49,219 nt of DNA from Enhydrobacter aerosaccus (GCA_903832005.1 CAIKZO010000033.1:1-49219); one strand, 5' to 3'; shown: positions 1 through 11,958, counted from the first letter of the stretch. The notes: generated from the sequence alone by a model not told the origin. Translations and numbers: made by a program.

Positions 1-539
1 AGCACGGAGCCGAGCAGCGTATAGAGGAAGAACTTGAAGGCCGCGTAGACACGCCGCTTGCCGCCCCACACGCCGATGATCAGGAACATCGGGATCAGCA
101 CGCCCTCGAAGAAGACGTAGAACAGTGCCAGGTCGAGCGCGCAGAACATGCCGACCATGAAGGTCTCGAGCACGAGGAACGCGATCATGTATTCCTTGAC
201 GCGCATCTGCACCGATTCCCAGCTCGCCAGGATGCAGATCGGCGTCAGCAGGGTCGACAGCAGCACGAAGAACAGCGAGATGCCGTCGATGCCGACGTGA
301 TAGCCGATGTGCAGCGCCGGCACCCAGGCGAGGTTTTCCTCGAACTGGAACGACGCCTTGGTCGGATCGAAGTGCGCCCACAGCAAAAGCGAGATCAGGA
401 ACGTCGCCAGCGAGAACCAGAGCGCTACCGCCCGGCAATTTTTGGCGACAGCTTCTTGCGGTCCGCTAATGGCTAAGCAGATGAGCGCTCCAACCAGCGG
501 CAGGAACGTGACGAGAGAGAGGATGGGCCAGCTCAACAT
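1..539 (-). CDS. nuoM: NADH-quinone oxidoreductase subunit M (NuoM), partial
   Basis: This is the N-terminal ~179 residues of the antiporter-like membrane subunit M of complex I; the rest lies beyond the window's left edge. Translation from the ATG at 539 begins MLSWPILSLVTFLPLVGAL and continues with hydrophobic helices, including the family-typical stretch HIGYHVGIDGISLFFVLL. In the family NuoM is one of three Mrp-antiporter-like proton-pumping subunits in the inner membrane. The start lies 5 bases after the nuoL stop, so the two are translated from one message. No defect is visible in the part present. Confidence 0.93.
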   Translation of the reverse strand, partial: MLSWPILSLVTFLPLVGALICLAISGPQEAVAKNCRAVALWFSLATFLISLLLWAHFDPTKASFQFEENLAWVPALHIGYHVGIDGISLFFVLLSTLLTPICILASWESVQMRVKEYMIAFLVLETFMVGMFCALDLALFYVFFEGVLIPMFLIIGVWGGKRRVYAAFKFFLYTLLGSV

Positions 540-544
540 CGACC

Positions 545-2518
545 TTACCTCACCATCACGACGAAGTAGGTCACGAGCGCGGCCACCCCGAGCAGCATCA
601 TGAACGCGTACTGATAGAGAAATCCGCTCTGGAAGCGGCTGAGTACGCCCGCCACGTTCAGCGAACGAGCGGCTACGTTGTCCGGGCCGAGGCCGTCGAT
701 GATGGCGCCGTCGCCCTTCTTCCAGAACACGCGGCCGATCATCAGCGCCGGCTGGACGAACACCGCGTCGTACAGCTCGTCGAAGTACCACTTGTTGTAG
801 AAGAACGTGTACAGCGGCCGGAACATCGCCACGGTCTTGCCCGGCAGATCCGGACGCACGACGTAATAGATGTAGCTAAGACCGATGCCCGCGATGCCCA
901 TCACGAGCGGCAAGGTTCCCGCCCACTCCGGCACCTGGTGGATGGCATGCAGGATGTGCTCGGTCGCATGGATGGCGATGGCGTGGCCCCAGAAGTGCTC
1001 CCAGCTCTCGCCCACGAACCAAGGGTAGGCCACGAACCCGGCCAGCACCGCGCCCACGGCCAGCACGTAGAGCGGGATCAGCATGACGACCGGCGATTCG
1101 TGCGCGTGATCCCAGGTGTGATGATCACCCCGATACTTGCCGTAGAAGGTCATGAACATCAGGCGGGTCGAGTAGAAGGCCGTCATGAAGGCGCCGGCGA
1201 TGCCGAGCCAATAGGCGATCTGGCCGACCGTCGAATGCGCGCCGTAGGCGGCCTCCAGGATCGCGTCCTTGGAGTGGAAGCCGGCGAAACCGATGCCGTG
1301 GCCGAAGATGAACGGCACGCCGATACCGGCCAGCGCGAGCGTGCCGATCCACATCAGGATGAAGGTCTGCGGCGCCTTTTCCTTCACGCCCCCCATCTTG
1401 CGCATGTCCTGCTCGTGATGGAGGCAATGGATGACCGAGCCCGAACCCAGGAACAGCAGCGCCTTGAAGAAGGCGTGCGTCATGAGGTGGAACATGGCGG
1501 CCGAATAGGCGCCAACGCCGGCGGCGAAGAACATGTAGCCGAGCTGCGAGCAGGTCGAATAGGCGACCACGCGCTTGATGTCGTACTGGGTGAGGCCGAT
1601 CGTGGCGGCGAAGAACGCGGTGGCGGCGCCGACCAGCGTGACCACGGCCGAGGCCGTGGGCGCCATCTCGAACAGCGGCGACAGGCGGCAGACCATGAAC
1701 ACGCCCGCGGTCACCATCGTGGCCGCATGGATCAAGGCGGAGACCGGCGTCGGGCCTTCCATCGCGTCCGGCAGCCAGGTGTGCAGGCCGAGCTGGGCCG
1801 ACTTGCCCATGGCGCCGACGAACAGCAGCAGGCAGGCGCATTCCAGGGCGGGCACTTCCTTGCCGAGGAACACGAAGTGCATCGTCGACATCTCGTGGGC
1901 CTTGGCGAAGATCTCGTTGAAGCCGATGCTGCCGGTCAGCATCCACACGGCGAAGATGCCGAGTGCGAAGCCGAAATCGCCGACGCGATTGACGATGAAG
2001 GCCTTCATCGCCGCGGCATTGGCCGACGGGCGGTCGTACCAGAAGCCGATCAGCAGGTAGGACGCGAGGCCCACGCCTTCCCAGCCGAAGAACAGCTGGA
2101 CCAGGTTGTCGGCCGTCACCAGCATCAACATGAAGAAGGTGAACAGGCTGAGATAGGCCATGAAGCGCGGGATCGAGGGATCCTCGGCCATGTAGCCGAC
2201 CGAATAGACATGGACCATCGACGATACGCCGGTGACGACGACCAGCATCACCGCGGTGAGCGTATCGACCCGCAGCGACCAGGCGACATCGACCGTGCCC
2301 GAGGTGAACCACGAGAATAGCCGGACGACGAAGAACTTGCCCTCCTCCGGACCGAAGCCAATGCGGATGAAGACGAAGACCGACAGAGCGGCCGCGATCA
2401 ACAGGGCGGCGCAGGTGACGATCTGGGCCGCCTTGTCGCCAATCAGCCGGCAGAACAGCCCCGCGATCGCGGCGGCGACCAGCGGCAGGAAGACGATGAG
2501 CTTGATGGCAAGATCCAT
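545..2518 (-). CDS. nuoL: NADH-quinone oxidoreductase subunit L (NuoL)
   Basis: A 657-residue polytopic membrane protein of normal NuoL length. It is the distal proton-pumping subunit of complex I and carries the long amphipathic lateral helix at the C-terminus. Diagnostic stretches are FFGWEGVGLASYLLIGFWY near residue 145 (the conserved Glu in TM5), LHTWLPDAMEGPTPVSALIH, and KRVVAYSTCSQLGYMFFA. The ATG at 2518 is 13 bases after the nuoK stop and is followed directly by a hydrophobic helix. It sits between nuoK and nuoM in the standard order. Long ORFs on the opposite strand here are coding shadows. Confidence 0.97.
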   Translation of the reverse strand: MDLAIKLIVFLPLVAAAIAGLFCRLIGDKAAQIVTCAALLIAAALSVFVFIRIGFGPEEGKFFVVRLFSWFTSGTVDVAWSLRVDTLTAVMLVVVTGVSSMVHVYSVGYMAEDPSIPRFMAYLSLFTFFMLMLVTADNLVQLFFGWEGVGLASYLLIGFWYDRPSANAAAMKAFIVNRVGDFGFALGIFAVWMLTGSIGFNEIFAKAHEMSTMHFVFLGKEVPALECACLLLFVGAMGKSAQLGLHTWLPDAMEGPTPVSALIHAATMVTAGVFMVCRLSPLFEMAPTASAVVTLVGAATAFFAATIGLTQYDIKRVVAYSTCSQLGYMFFAAGVGAYSAAMFHLMTHAFFKALLFLGSGSVIHCLHHEQDMRKMGGVKEKAPQTFILMWIGTLALAGIGVPFIFGHGIGFAGFHSKDAILEAAYGAHSTVGQIAYWLGIAGAFMTAFYSTRLMFMTFYGKYRGDHHTWDHAHESPVVMLIPLYVLAVGAVLAGFVAYPWFVGESWEHFWGHAIAIHATEHILHAIHQVPEWAGTLPLVMGIAGIGLSYIYYVVRPDLPGKTVAMFRPLYTFFYNKWYFDELYDAVFVQPALMIGRVFWKKGDGAIIDGLGPDNVAARSLNVAGVLSRFQSGFLYQYAFMMLLGVAALVTYFVVMVR

Positions 2519-2531
2519 GTGCGTGCCGCCC

Positions 2532-2843
2532 CTAGCCCTTCATCGCGCTGATGTCTTCGACTTCGATAGTGCCGCGGTTGCGGAAGTACACCACGAGGAT
2601 GGCCAGGCCGATCGCGGCCTCGGCCGCGGCCACCGTCAGCACCAGCATGGCGAAGATCTGACCCACCACGTTGCCCTGGAAGACCGAGAAGGCCACCAGG
2701 TTGATATTGACCGCCAGCAGCATCAGCTCGACGCACATCAGGATGACGATGACGTTCTTGCGGTTAACGAAGATGCCGAACACGCCGAAGGTGAACAGCA
2801 CCGCGGAGACGAAGAGGTAATGGCCGAGGCCGATCGTCCACAT
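2532..2843 (-). CDS. nuoK: NADH-quinone oxidoreductase subunit K (NuoK)
   Basis: A 103-residue, three-helix membrane subunit of complex I, homologous to MrpC. Translation from the ATG at 2843 begins [20 protein letters not shown]. It contains the two conserved membrane glutamates in the VELMLLAVN and AAEAAIGLA segments, known to matter for proton translocation. A longer in-frame ORF extends upstream through nuoJ territory in the wrong frame; the ATG overlapping the nuoJ stop (ATGA) and the normal family length of about 100 residues fix the start. Translation is probably coupled to nuoJ. Confidence 0.96.
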   Translation of the reverse strand: MWTIGLGHYLFVSAVLFTFGVFGIFVNRKNVIVILMCVELMLLAVNINLVAFSVFQGNVVGQIFAMLVLTVAAAEAAIGLAILVVYFRNRGTIEVEDISAMKG

Positions 2844-3460
2844 CACAGGCCTCCGCGCGACGGAACCTTGACGATGGTCATCGCCTGCTCCTTGGTCCGG
2901 TAAAGCTGCTCGCCGACCTTCTGGCGGCGCACGCCCGGACGGCTGCGCAGCGTCAGCACGATGGCGCCGATCATTGCGGTCAGCAGGACCAGGCCCGCGA
3001 CCTGGAACAGGTAGAAATACTGCGTGTAGAGGACCTGGCCGATCGCCCGCGTATTCTCGATCGAGGCGACCTGGGCGCCGGCCTTGTTCAGGCTGGCGAC
3101 CGTACCGGTCGGCAGGCCACCGAACACGCCGAGACCGATCATGATCTCGAGGGCCAGCACGATACCGATCAAGGCGCCGATCGGTAGGTATTCGAGGAAG
3201 CCCTCGCGCAGCTTGGTGATGTTGATGTCGAGCATCATCACGACGAACAGGAACAGCACGGCCACGGCGCCGACGTAGACGATGACCAGGATCATCGCCA
3301 CGAACTCGGCCCCGATCAGCACGAACAGGCCGGCGGCGTTGAAGAACGCCAGGATGAGGAACAGCACCGAATAGACAGGGTTGCGCGATGAAACGACCAT
3401 CGCCCCCGAGGCGATAGTGATCGCGGCAAACACATAGAAGGCCAGAGCCTGGAGTATCAT
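2843..3460 (-). CDS. nuoJ: NADH-quinone oxidoreductase subunit J (NuoJ)
   Basis: A 205-residue membrane subunit of complex I (ND6 homolog) with five predicted helices. The N-terminus [20 protein letters not shown] and the signature [23 protein letters not shown] are typical; this third helix carries the pi-bulge seen in structures of the family. Its TGA stop overlaps the nuoK ATG, and it begins 27 bases after the nuoI stop. The hydrophilic C-terminal tail (residues about 165-205) lies on one side of the membrane. Nothing unusual is seen. Confidence 0.96.
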   Translation of the reverse strand: MILQALAFYVFAAITIASGAMVVSSRNPVYSVLFLILAFFNAAGLFVLIGAEFVAMILVIVYVGAVAVLFLFVVMMLDINITKLREGFLEYLPIGALIGIVLALEIMIGLGVFGGLPTGTVASLNKAGAQVASIENTRAIGQVLYTQYFYLFQVAGLVLLTAMIGAIVLTLRSRPGVRRQKVGEQLYRTKEQAMTIVKVPSRGGL

Positions 3461-3487
3461 TTTCTTGTTCCTTCCCCCTGCCCCGGC

Positions 3488-3976
3488 CTAGCGGTACGCC
3501 GCGTCGGCATGGAGGTTGGCGGCGATCTCGCCTTCCCAGCGGTCGCCGTTCGCGAGCAGCTTGTCCTTGTTGTACATCAACTCCTCGCGGGTCTCCGTCG
3601 AGAACTCGAAGTTCGGACCTTCGACGATGGCGTCGACCGGGCAGGCTTCCTGGCAGAAGCCGCAGTAGATGCACTTCGTCATGTCGATGTCGTAGCGCGT
3701 CGTGCGCCGGCTGCCGTCGTCGCGCGGCTCGGCCTCGATGGTGATGGCCTGTGCCGGGCAGATCGCCTCGCAGAGCTTGCACGCGATGCAGCGTTCCTCG
3801 CCGTTCGGATAACGGCGCAGCGCATGCTCGCCGCGGAAGCGCGGGCCGAGCGGTCCCTTTTCGTAGGGGTAGTTCACGGTCACCTTGGGCTTGAACATGT
3901 ACTTCAAGGTGAGGAGGAAGCCGGACACGATCTCGGTGAGGAGGAACGAGCGGGCGACGCGGTCGAGAGAGGCCAT
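3488..3976 (-). CDS. nuoI: NADH-quinone oxidoreductase subunit I (NuoI), 2x[4Fe-4S]
   Basis: A 162-residue ferredoxin-like subunit that passes electrons from NuoG toward NuoB through clusters N6a and N6b. Two complete CxxCxxCxxxCP motifs are visible: Cys63/66/69/73 ([13 protein letters not shown]) and Cys102/105/108/112 ([13 protein letters not shown]). The N-terminal amphipathic stretch (residues about 10-28) anchors it to the membrane arm in the family. The ATG at 3976 gives the usual length. A much longer in-frame ORF upstream is only a reading through the nuoH region in the wrong frame. It lies 14 bases after the nuoH stop. Confidence 0.96.
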   Translation of the reverse strand: MASLDRVARSFLLTEIVSGFLLTLKYMFKPKVTVNYPYEKGPLGPRFRGEHALRRYPNGEERCIACKLCEAICPAQAITIEAEPRDDGSRRTTRYDIDMTKCIYCGFCQEACPVDAIVEGPNFEFSTETREELMYNKDKLLANGDRWEGEIAANLHADAAYR

Positions 3977-3990
3977 GGGTGCGTTCTCCC

Positions 3991-5028
3991 TTAAATCTTC
4001 GGAACCCAGCCGCCGAACTGCAGCACGGCGGCGGTGAGAACGACGTAGCCCAGCGACACGGGCAGGAAGACCTTCCAGCCCAGCCGCATCAGCTGGTCGT
4101 AGCGATAGCGGGGCAGCGTTCCCTTGGTCCACGAGAAGACGAAGAGAAGAAAGGCGATCTTCAGCGCAAACCAGATCACGCCCCACACGCCGGTCGAGGG
4201 CAGGAACGGCAGCGGCGCCATCCAGCCGCCCAGGAACAGGACCGCGCCCATCGCCGACAGCAGGATCATGTTGGCGTATTCGCCGAGGAAGAAGAGCGCG
4301 AAGGGCATCGACGAGTATTCGGTCTGGAAACCCTGCACCAGTTCGGCTTCCGACATCGGCAGGTCGAACGGGGTGCGGTTGGTCTCGGCCAGCGACGAGA
4401 CGAAGAAGATCACGAACATCGGCAGCAGCGGCAGGAAGTACCAGTGCCAGAAGCCGCCGGACTGGGCGAGCACGACCTTGCTGAGGTTGAGCGAGCCCAC
4501 GCACAGCAGCACGGTGATCAGCACGAAGCCGATCGAGACCTCGTACGACACCATCTGCGCGGCCGAGCGCAGCGCGCCCAGGAAGGCGTACTTCGAGTTC
4601 GAGGCCCAGCCGGCGATGATGACGCCGTAGACGCCGAGCGAGGAGATCGCGAACAGGTAGAGGATGCCGACGTTGAGGTTGGAGATTACCACGCCGTTGC
4701 CGAACGGCACGACCGCCCAGGCGATCAGCGCCGTCAGGAAGGTGATCATCGGCGCGATGATGAACAGGATGCTGTTGGCGCTCGAGGGGACGATCGTCTC
4801 CTTCAGCATCAGCTTCAGGCCGTCGGCGAAAGGCTGGAGAAGGCCGAACGGGCCCACCACGTTGGGGCCGCGGCGGAGCTGGATCGAGGCCCACACCTTG
4901 CGGTCGACGTAGGTCATGTAGGCCACGGCCACGAGCAGCGGCACCGTCACCGCCAGGCACTCCAGCAGGATGACGATCGCCTGGCCCAGCCAGTTGTGCG
5001 TGAAGAAGTCGATCGCGGTCTCGTACAT
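3991..5028 (-). CDS. nuoH: NADH-quinone oxidoreductase subunit H (NuoH)
   Basis: A 345-residue membrane subunit forming the quinone-entry chamber between the peripheral and membrane arms of complex I. Conserved family segments are [20 protein letters not shown] near residues 45-64, [20 protein letters not shown] near 208-227, and the C-terminal [20 protein letters not shown] chose the ATG at 5028 ([13 protein letters not shown]) rather than the in-frame codon at 5073. It lies 5 bases past the nuoG stop, has a GGAG-type ribosome site embedded in that stop region, and gives the family N-terminus. Confidence 0.95.
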   Translation of the reverse strand: MYETAIDFFTHNWLGQAIVILLECLAVTVPLLVAVAYMTYVDRKVWASIQLRRGPNVVGPFGLLQPFADGLKLMLKETIVPSSANSILFIIAPMITFLTALIAWAVVPFGNGVVISNLNVGILYLFAISSLGVYGVIIAGWASNSKYAFLGALRSAAQMVSYEVSIGFVLITVLLCVGSLNLSKVVLAQSGGFWHWYFLPLLPMFVIFFVSSLAETNRTPFDLPMSEAELVQGFQTEYSSMPFALFFLGEYANMILLSAMGAVLFLGGWMAPLPFLPSTGVWGVIWFALKIAFLLFVFSWTKGTLPRYRYDQLMRLGWKVFLPVSLGYVVLTAAVLQFGGWVPKI

Positions 5029-5033
5029 CTGCC

Positions 5034-7073
5034 CTACTCCGCCGCCATGAGCTGGCTGCGCGAGGCCATGCACTCGGCCATCGTCTTGGACGCGCGGCTG
5101 ATCGGATCGGTCATGTAGAAGTTCGCGACCGTCGAGACGAACGGCGCATCGTTCGTCGTGCCTGCCGTGCCGAACGAACCCCAGGCACCGGGCGCCTGCT
5201 GGTCAAGGGCGGCGAAGACCTTGTTCACCGCAACGAGACGCGCGCGCACTTGGTCGATCGTATCGTAGGGCAACGGCTTCTCGAGACGCTCGGAGAGCGC
5301 CCGCAGGATCGCCCAATCCTCGCGCGCGTCGCCCGGCGGATAGGACGCACGCTGGCCGAGCTGCACACGGCCCTCGGTGTTCACGTAAGTGCCGGACTTC
5401 TCGGTGTAGGCAGCGCCCGGCAGGATGACGTCGGCGCGATGGGCGCCGGCGTCGCCATGATGGCCCTGATAGATCACGAAGGCCTTGCCGAGCTTCGTGG
5501 TGTCGATCTCGTCGGCGGCCAGCAGATAGACGACCTCGATCTCCTTCGACCCGCAGCCGGCCAGGATGCCGGCCACGTCGCGGCCGCCCTCACCCGGCAC
5601 CAGGCCGAGATCCAGCGCGCCGACGCGCGACGCCGCAGTGTGAAGCACGGCAAAGCCGTTCCAGTCGTCCCGCACGACGGCCATGCTGCGCGCGAGTGCG
5701 AGCACAGCGGCGCCGTCTTCGCGGGTGAGCGCGCCCATGCCGACGATGATCAGCGGGTTCTTCGCAGCCTTGAGCTTCTCGGCGAAGCCCAGCTTGCCGT
5801 CGGCCAGCTCGCGCAACGTCGCGGGGCCGGCGCCCAGGCGCTCGACCGGATAGGTAAGATCGGCCGCGGGGCCGACGCTCGCGATCGTGCAGCGGCCCGA
5901 CAGGTAGCGCTTGCGAATGCGCGCGTTCAGCACCGGCGACTCAACGCGCGGATTGGTGCCGACCAGCAGGATCACATCCGCCTGGTCGATGCCCTTCACG
6001 CCCGCGTTGAAGATGTAGCCGCCGCGCGACGAGGCATCGAGCTTGGCGCCGTCCTGGCGGCAGTCGATGTTGGCCGAGCCGAGGCCGGCCATCAGGTCCT
6101 TGAATGCCACCATCGATTCGGCGTCGCACTGGTCGCCCACGATGGCAGCAACCTTCTTGCCGTCGATCGGCTTCAGCTTGGCAGCGATGGCGGCGAAAGC
6201 GTCGTCCCATGTCGCCGGGGCGAGCTTGCCTTTCACGCGTACGTACGGGCGATCCAGCCGCTGGTGGCGCAGGCCGTCGATGGCATGGCGCGACTTGTCG
6301 TCGATCCATTCCTCGTTCACGTCGTCGTTGAGGCGCGGCAGGACGCGCATCACCTGGCCGCCGCGCGTGTCGATGCGGATGTTGGCGCCCAGCGCGTCGA
6401 ACACGTCGACCGACTCGGTCTTGCGCATCTCCCACGAGCGCGCCTCGAAAGCGTATGGCTTGGCGGTCAGTGCGCCGACCGGGCAGAGATCGACCAGGTT
6501 GCCGGCGAGCTCCGTCTGGAGCGCACTCTCGACATAGGTCGTGACTTCCATGCTCTCGCCGCGGCCTGTTGCCCCGAGTTGCTCAACTCCTGCCACTTCA
6601 GTGGCAAAACGAATGCAGCGCGTGCAATGGATGCAGCGGTTCATCGAGGTCTTGACCAGCGGGCCCAGCTCCTTGTCGGGCACCGCGCGCTTGTTCTCGT
6701 GATAACGGCTGCGGTCGAAACCGTAGGCCATCGCCTGGTCCTGCAGGTCGCACTCGCCGCCCTGGTCGCAGATCGGGCAATCGAGCGGATGGTTGATCAG
6801 CAGGAATTCCATGACGCCGTTGCGCGCCTTGGTGACCATCGGCGTGTTGGTGAAGATCTCTTGCTTGTCCGCCACTGGCAGCGCGCAGCTCGCCTGGGGC
6901 TTGGGCGGGCCGGGCTTCACCTCGACCAGGCACATGCGGCAGTTGCCCGCGATCGAGAGGCGCTCGTGGTAGCAGAAGCGCGGCACTTCGATCCCGGCCA
7001 TCTCGCAGGCCTGCAGGATGGTGATGCCGGCCGGCACCTCCATTTCCTTACCGTCGATCTTGATCGTGGGCAT
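5034..7073 (-). CDS. nuoG: NADH-quinone oxidoreductase subunit G (NuoG)
   Basis: A 679-residue iron-sulfur subunit of the NADH-dehydrogenase module. The N-terminal [2Fe-2S] ferredoxin domain shows [15 protein letters not shown] and a later Cys near residue 63 (cluster N1b). The HxxxCxxCxxxxxC motif [14 protein letters not shown] follows (N5), then [10 protein letters not shown] (N4). The C-terminal two thirds is a molybdopterin-oxidoreductase-like fold without visible cofactor function, as is usual in complex I. The extra N7 ligand set is not evident, as expected for alphaproteobacteria. It starts 15 bases after the nuoF stop. Confidence 0.96.
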   Translation of the reverse strand: MPTIKIDGKEMEVPAGITILQACEMAGIEVPRFCYHERLSIAGNCRMCLVEVKPGPPKPQASCALPVADKQEIFTNTPMVTKARNGVMEFLLINHPLDCPICDQGGECDLQDQAMAYGFDRSRYHENKRAVPDKELGPLVKTSMNRCIHCTRCIRFATEVAGVEQLGATGRGESMEVTTYVESALQTELAGNLVDLCPVGALTAKPYAFEARSWEMRKTESVDVFDALGANIRIDTRGGQVMRVLPRLNDDVNEEWIDDKSRHAIDGLRHQRLDRPYVRVKGKLAPATWDDAFAAIAAKLKPIDGKKVAAIVGDQCDAESMVAFKDLMAGLGSANIDCRQDGAKLDASSRGGYIFNAGVKGIDQADVILLVGTNPRVESPVLNARIRKRYLSGRCTIASVGPAADLTYPVERLGAGPATLRELADGKLGFAEKLKAAKNPLIIVGMGALTREDGAAVLALARSMAVVRDDWNGFAVLHTAASRVGALDLGLVPGEGGRDVAGILAGCGSKEIEVVYLLAADEIDTTKLGKAFVIYQGHHGDAGAHRADVILPGAAYTEKSGTYVNTEGRVQLGQRASYPPGDAREDWAILRALSERLEKPLPYDTIDQVRARLVAVNKVFAALDQQAPGAWGSFGTAGTTNDAPFVSTVANFYMTDPISRASKTMAECMASRSQLMAAE

Positions 7074-7088
7074 TGCTTGCTCCCCGCC

Positions 7089-8372
<1,284 letters not shown>

Positions 8373-8374
8373 GC

Positions 8375-8956
8375 TCACTCACCCTTCAATGTGAGAGCGC
8401 CGCCCTCGGGCGCGGACGTCTGGCGATCGACCTGCGGGCCGGGCTTCGGCGTCTCGCCGCGCTTGAACGCGTCGAGCACCTTCTTGAGCGAGGCCTCGTC
8501 GAGGTCTTCATAGAAATCGTCGTTGATCTGCACGACCGGCGCGTTCACGCAGCCGCCGAGGCATTCGACCTCTTGCACGCTGAACGTCTCGCCGTCGGCC
8601 GCATGCTGGCAAGCCTTCATGATGGCGTCCGAGCCGCGCAGCCAGCACGGCGTCGTGGTGCAGACCTGCAGCAGGTACTTACCCTTCGGCTTCAGCTGGA
8701 ACATCGTATAGAAAGTCGCGATCTCGTAGACGCGGATCGGCGCCATATCGAGGATGCGCGCGACTTCGTTCATCGCCACCCGCGGCAACCAGCCCTGCTG
8801 ACGCTGCGCCAGATCGAGCACGCTGATCACGGCACTGGCCTGGCGGCCCGGCGGATAGTTCGCCACGAAGCCTTTGACCTTCTCGAGGTTCTCCGGCGTG
8901 AACGCGAACGACGCGACCTGCGGTACGTCCTTCGGATCGGCGGTGATCATCGCCAT
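8375..8956 (-). CDS. nuoE: NADH-quinone oxidoreductase subunit E (NuoE), [2Fe-2S]
   Basis: A 193-residue thioredoxin-like ferredoxin subunit holding cluster N1a. The four ligands appear as Cys99 and Cys104 in CTTTPC and Cys132 and Cys136 in ECLGGC. The C-terminal tail after residue 165 is Pro- and Gly-rich and probably flexible. The ATG at 8956 gives the family length; a longer in-frame ORF upstream runs through nuoD in another frame. It follows nuoD by 11 bases, and its stop overlaps the possible nuoF GTG. Confidence 0.95.
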   Translation of the reverse strand: MAMITADPKDVPQVASFAFTPENLEKVKGFVANYPPGRQASAVISVLDLAQRQQGWLPRVAMNEVARILDMAPIRVYEIATFYTMFQLKPKGKYLLQVCTTTPCWLRGSDAIMKACQHAADGETFSVQEVECLGGCVNAPVVQINDDFYEDLDEASLKKVLDAFKRGETPKPGPQVDRQTSAPEGGALTLKGE

Positions 8957-8967
8957 CTCATCGTCTC

Positions 8968-10152
8968 CTAGCGGTCGATCTCGCCGAACACGATGTCGAG
9001 CGACCCGATGTTGGCGGACATATCCGCCAACTGGTGGCCCTTGGTCATCATGTCGAGCGCCTGCAAGTGCGGGAAACCCGGCGCGCGGATCTTGCAGCGG
9101 TAAGGCTTGTTGGTGCCGTCGGATACCAGGTAGACGCCGAATTCGCCTTTCGGCGCCTCGACGGCGGTATAGGTCTCGCCCGCGGGCACCTTGTAGCCCT
9201 CGGTGTAGAGCTTGAAGTGATGGATCAGCGCTTCCATCGAGTCCTTCATTTCGCCACGACGCGGCGGGGTGATCTTGCGGTCGTCGACTCTCACCGGGCC
9301 ACCCACCGTGCGCAGCGCCTTCACGCACTGCTCCATGATGCGCACGCTCTGGTACATCTCCTCGATGCGGACCAAGTAGCGCGCGTAGCAGTCGCCGGTG
9401 TTGCCGATCGGGATGTCGAAGTCCATGCGGTCGTAGACGTCGTAAGGCTGCGACTTGCGCAGGTCCCACGCCAGGCCCGAGCCGCGGATCATCGGGCCGG
9501 AGAAGCCCCAGTCGATCGCCTGCTCCGCCGTCACGCAGCCGATGTCGACGGTGCGCATGCGGAAGATGCGGTTGGTGTTCAGCAGGCTCTCGATGTCCTT
9601 GAGGAACGGATAGAACTGCTTGATCCAGGCATCCATCGAATCGAGCATGCCCGCCGGCAGATCCTGGTGGACACCGCCCGGACGGAAGTACGCGGCATGC
9701 ATGCGCGAGCCCGACACGCCCTCGTAGTATTCCATCAGCAGCTCGCGCTGCTCGAAGCCCCACAGGGGCGGCGTCAGCGCACCGCAGTCCATCGCGAAGG
9801 TCGTGACGTTCAGCAGATGGTTGAGGATGCGCGTGATCTCGGAGAACAGCACGCGGATGTACTGGCCGCGCTCGGGCGCCACGATGCCCAGCAGTTTTTC
9901 GACGGCCAGGGCATACGCGTGCTCCTGGTTCATCGGCGAGACGTAGTCGAGCCGGTCGAAATACGGCACGGCCTGCAGGTAGCTCTTGTACTCGATCAGC
10001 TTCTCGGTGCCGCGATGCAGCAGGCCGATGTGCGGATCGCAGCGTTCGACGATTTCGCCGTCCATCTCGACGACCAGGCGCAACACGCCGTGGGCCGCCG
10101 GGTGCTGCGGCCCGAAATTCATCGTCAGTGTTTTGATTTCGACGTCGGACAT
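8968..10152 (-). CDS. nuoD: NADH-quinone oxidoreductase subunit D (NuoD)
   Basis: A 394-residue 49-kDa-type subunit that forms the quinone-binding site with NuoB. Conserved stretches include [17 protein letters not shown] near the N-terminus (the HxxxH loop lining the quinone pocket), [16 protein letters not shown], and the C-terminal DIVFGEIDR. The fold descends from the NiFe-hydrogenase large subunit, without metal-ligand cysteines here as expected. NuoC and NuoD are separate genes in this operon, unlike the fused enterobacterial form. The start codon ATG at 10152 follows the nuoC stop after one base. Confidence 0.97.
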   Translation of the reverse strand: MSDVEIKTLTMNFGPQHPAAHGVLRLVVEMDGEIVERCDPHIGLLHRGTEKLIEYKSYLQAVPYFDRLDYVSPMNQEHAYALAVEKLLGIVAPERGQYIRVLFSEITRILNHLLNVTTFAMDCGALTPPLWGFEQRELLMEYYEGVSGSRMHAAYFRPGGVHQDLPAGMLDSMDAWIKQFYPFLKDIESLLNTNRIFRMRTVDIGCVTAEQAIDWGFSGPMIRGSGLAWDLRKSQPYDVYDRMDFDIPIGNTGDCYARYLVRIEEMYQSVRIMEQCVKALRTVGGPVRVDDRKITPPRRGEMKDSMEALIHHFKLYTEGYKVPAGETYTAVEAPKGEFGVYLVSDGTNKPYRCKIRAPGFPHLQALDMMTKGHQLADMSANIGSLDIVFGEIDR

Positions 10153-10153
10153 G

Positions 10154-10747
10154 TCAGCTCTTCGTCGCTTTTTCGTCGCCGGGAAGCTCGTGCGGGATGC
10201 CGCCTTCCCACGGGCTGAGGAAGTCGAACTTGCGGAACTCCTGCTGTAGCTTCACCGGCTCGTAGACGACGCGCTTTTGCGTATCGTCCCAGCGCAGCTC
10301 GACGAAGCCGGTCAGCGGGAAATCCTTGCGCATCGGATGCCCCTCGAACCCGTAGTCGGTGAGGATGCGGCGCAGATCGGGATGGTCGGAGAACCAGATG
10401 CCGTAGAGATCGTAGGCCTCGCGCTCGAACCAGCCGGCGGCGCTGTACAGCGGCGCGGCAGACGGGACCGGCGTGCTCTCGTCGGTCTGCACCTTCACGC
10501 GGACGCGCTGGTTGTTCTTGAGGCTCAGCAAATTGTAGACGACGTCGAAGCGCTTCTCGCGCTCGGGCCAATCGACGCCGCAGATGTCGATGAGCTGGTT
10601 GAACAGGCACTTCGGGTCGTCGCGCAGGAACTTGAGAAGCGCGAGCACCTGGTCCGGCTTCGTCTCGAGCATCAACTCGCCGAGACGAACCGCCATGCCG
10701 GTCGCGGCCCCGCTGGTGTCGACGATATGTTTGCCGAGGTCCTCCAC
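10154..10747 (-). CDS. nuoC: NADH-quinone oxidoreductase subunit C (NuoC)
   Basis: A roughly 197-residue 30-kDa-type subunit of the peripheral arm. The signature [20 protein letters not shown] is present near the middle. The open frame continues upstream to 10831, but that part overlaps nuoB and is unlike the family. A GTG at 10747, overlapping the nuoB TAG (TAGTG), gives the expected N-terminus beginning (V/M)[12 protein letters not shown]. No strong ribosome-binding site is visible, so translational coupling to nuoB is likely. The exact start is the only uncertain point. Confidence 0.92.
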   Translation of the reverse strand: MEDLGKHIVDTSGAATGMAVRLGELMLETKPDQVLALLKFLRDDPKCLFNQLIDICGVDWPEREKRFDVVYNLLSLKNNQRVRVKVQTDESTPVPSAAPLYSAAGWFEREAYDLYGIWFSDHPDLRRILTDYGFEGHPMRKDFPLTGFVELRWDDTQKRVVYEPVKLQQEFRKFDFLSPWEGGIPHELPGDEKATKS

Positions 10748-11277
10748 TAGCGCACCAGCGTTCCGGTGCGGCGGACCTTCTTCTGCAACTGCAGCACGCC
10801 ATAGAGCAGCGCTTCGGCCGTCGGCGGGCATCCCGGCACATAGATATCGACCGGCACGATGCGGTCACATCCACGCACCACGGCGTAGCTGTAATGATAG
10901 TAGCCGCCGCCATTGGCGCAGGAGCCCATCGAGATCACGTAGCGCGGCTCGGCCATCTGGTCGTAGACCTTGCGCAGCGCGGGAGCCATCTTGTTGGTCA
11001 GCGTGCCGGCCACGATCATGACGTCGGCCGAACGCGGGCTCGGCATCGGCGCGAAGCCAAAGCGGTCGAGATCGTAGCGGCTCATCCAGCAGTGGATCAT
11101 TTCGACGCCGCAGCAGGCCAGCCCGAAGGTCAGGCCCCACATCGAACCGGTGCGCGCCCAGGTGATCAGCTTGTCGAGTTGGGCCACGACGAAGCCCTTG
11201 TCGGCCAACTCGTCGTTCAGAGCGCGCGAAAGAGCGGCTTCCGCCGCCGCATTCGGCTTGGGCTGGATCACTCCCAT
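10747..11277 (-). CDS. nuoB: NADH-quinone oxidoreductase subunit B (NuoB), N2 cluster
   Basis: A 176-residue subunit carrying the terminal [4Fe-4S] cluster N2 that reduces quinone. The ligands are the adjacent Cys55-Cys56 (LACCGVEM), Cys120 (MGSCANGGG) and Cys150 (YVPGCPP). An in-frame GTG at 11298 would lengthen it by seven residues, but the ATG at 11277 has AAGGGAG at good spacing and overlaps the nuoA end by only ten bases, so it is preferred. It sits between nuoA and nuoC. Confidence 0.95.
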   Translation of the reverse strand: MGVIQPKPNAAAEAALSRALNDELADKGFVVAQLDKLITWARTGSMWGLTFGLACCGVEMIHCWMSRYDLDRFGFAPMPSPRSADVMIVAGTLTNKMAPALRKVYDQMAEPRYVISMGSCANGGGYYHYSYAVVRGCDRIVPVDIYVPGCPPTAEALLYGVLQLQKKVRRTGTLVR

Positions 11278-11639
11278 TCCAACGCTCCCTTGCGCCACTC
11301 GTAGATGAAGCCGACCGTCAGCACGCCCAGGAACAGCATCATCGACCAGAAGCCGAAGAGGCCGATGTCGCCCAGAGCCACAGCCCAGGGAAACAGGAAC
11401 GCCACTTCCAAGTCGAAGATGATGAAGAGGATGGCCACCAGATAGAAGCGAACGTCGAACTGTCCGCGCGCATCGTCAAACGGCGCAAAGCCGCACTCGA
11501 AAGGCGACAGTTTTTCGGAGTTCGGGTACTGCTTGGCGATGAGATAGGAGCCACCGAGCATGGCGCCCATCAGGCCAAAAGCGAGGCCAATAAAGATAAC
11601 GATCGGAAGGTATTCCAGTAGAAGCGCTTCCATCGTCAC
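11268..11639 (-). CDS. nuoA: NADH-quinone oxidoreductase subunit A (NuoA)
   Basis: A 123-residue, three-helix membrane subunit of complex I and the first gene of the operon. The conserved loop [20 protein letters not shown] is present near residues 43-62, followed by [20 protein letters not shown]. The start lies 33 bases downstream of the tRNA-Asp 3' end. The whole operon may therefore be transcribed with, or processed from, a tRNA-containing transcript, or use a promoter inside or upstream of the tRNA. Confidence 0.95.
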   Translation of the reverse strand: MTMEALLLEYLPIVIFIGLAFGLMGAMLGGSYLIAKQYPNSEKLSPFECGFAPFDDARGQFDVRFYLVAILFIIFDLEVAFLFPWAVALGDIGLFGFWSMMLFLGVLTVGFIYEWRKGALEWE

Positions 11640-11672
11640 CCCTTCCCCGCACCGGGTTGCCAGTCTTGGGGC

Positions 11673-11749
11673 TGGCGCGAGCGACGGGACTCGAACCCGC
11701 GACCTCCGGCGTGACAGGCCGGCATTCTAACCAACTGAACTACGCCCGC
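11673..11749 (-). tRNA. tRNA-Asp (anticodon GTC)
   Basis: A complete cloverleaf read on the minus strand: acceptor GCGGGCG pairs with CGCTCGC (one G-U), anticodon stem CCGGC/GCCGG encloses loop CTGTCAC with anticodon GTC, and the T-arm is GCGGG/CCCGT. Discriminator G and an encoded CCA follow. The gene lies 33 bases upstream of nuoA on the same strand. Confidence 0.96.
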
Positions 11750-11883
11750 ATTAGCCCCAAACAGCGCGCGGAGAGATAAAGGACCCCCCATTGGGTGTCA
11801 AGCATACCGCGCATGCGAACGGTTCGTAAGTGCCCGGAAAATCAGAGCTTTCGCCCACCGCGCAACATGACCTGCGAAATCGG

Positions 11884-11958
11884 TGGTGGGCGATGACGGG
11901 ATCGAACCGCCGACCAGTCCCGTGTAAAGGGAATGCTCTACCGCTGAGCTACTCGCCC
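11884..11958 (-). tRNA. tRNA-Val (anticodon TAC), with two stem mismatches
   Basis: On the minus strand the gene begins GGGCGAGTAGCTCAGCGGTA and ends with CCA. The anticodon loop TTTACAC gives TAC, hence valine. By my pairing the last acceptor pair is G7 against A66 and the first anticodon-stem pair is T27 against C43; both are normally paired in this tRNA. The other stems are intact. It lies 44 bases after the hupB stop. A GC palindrome, CCACGCGCGCGTGG, spans its 5' end at 11958-11971. Confidence 0.9.
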
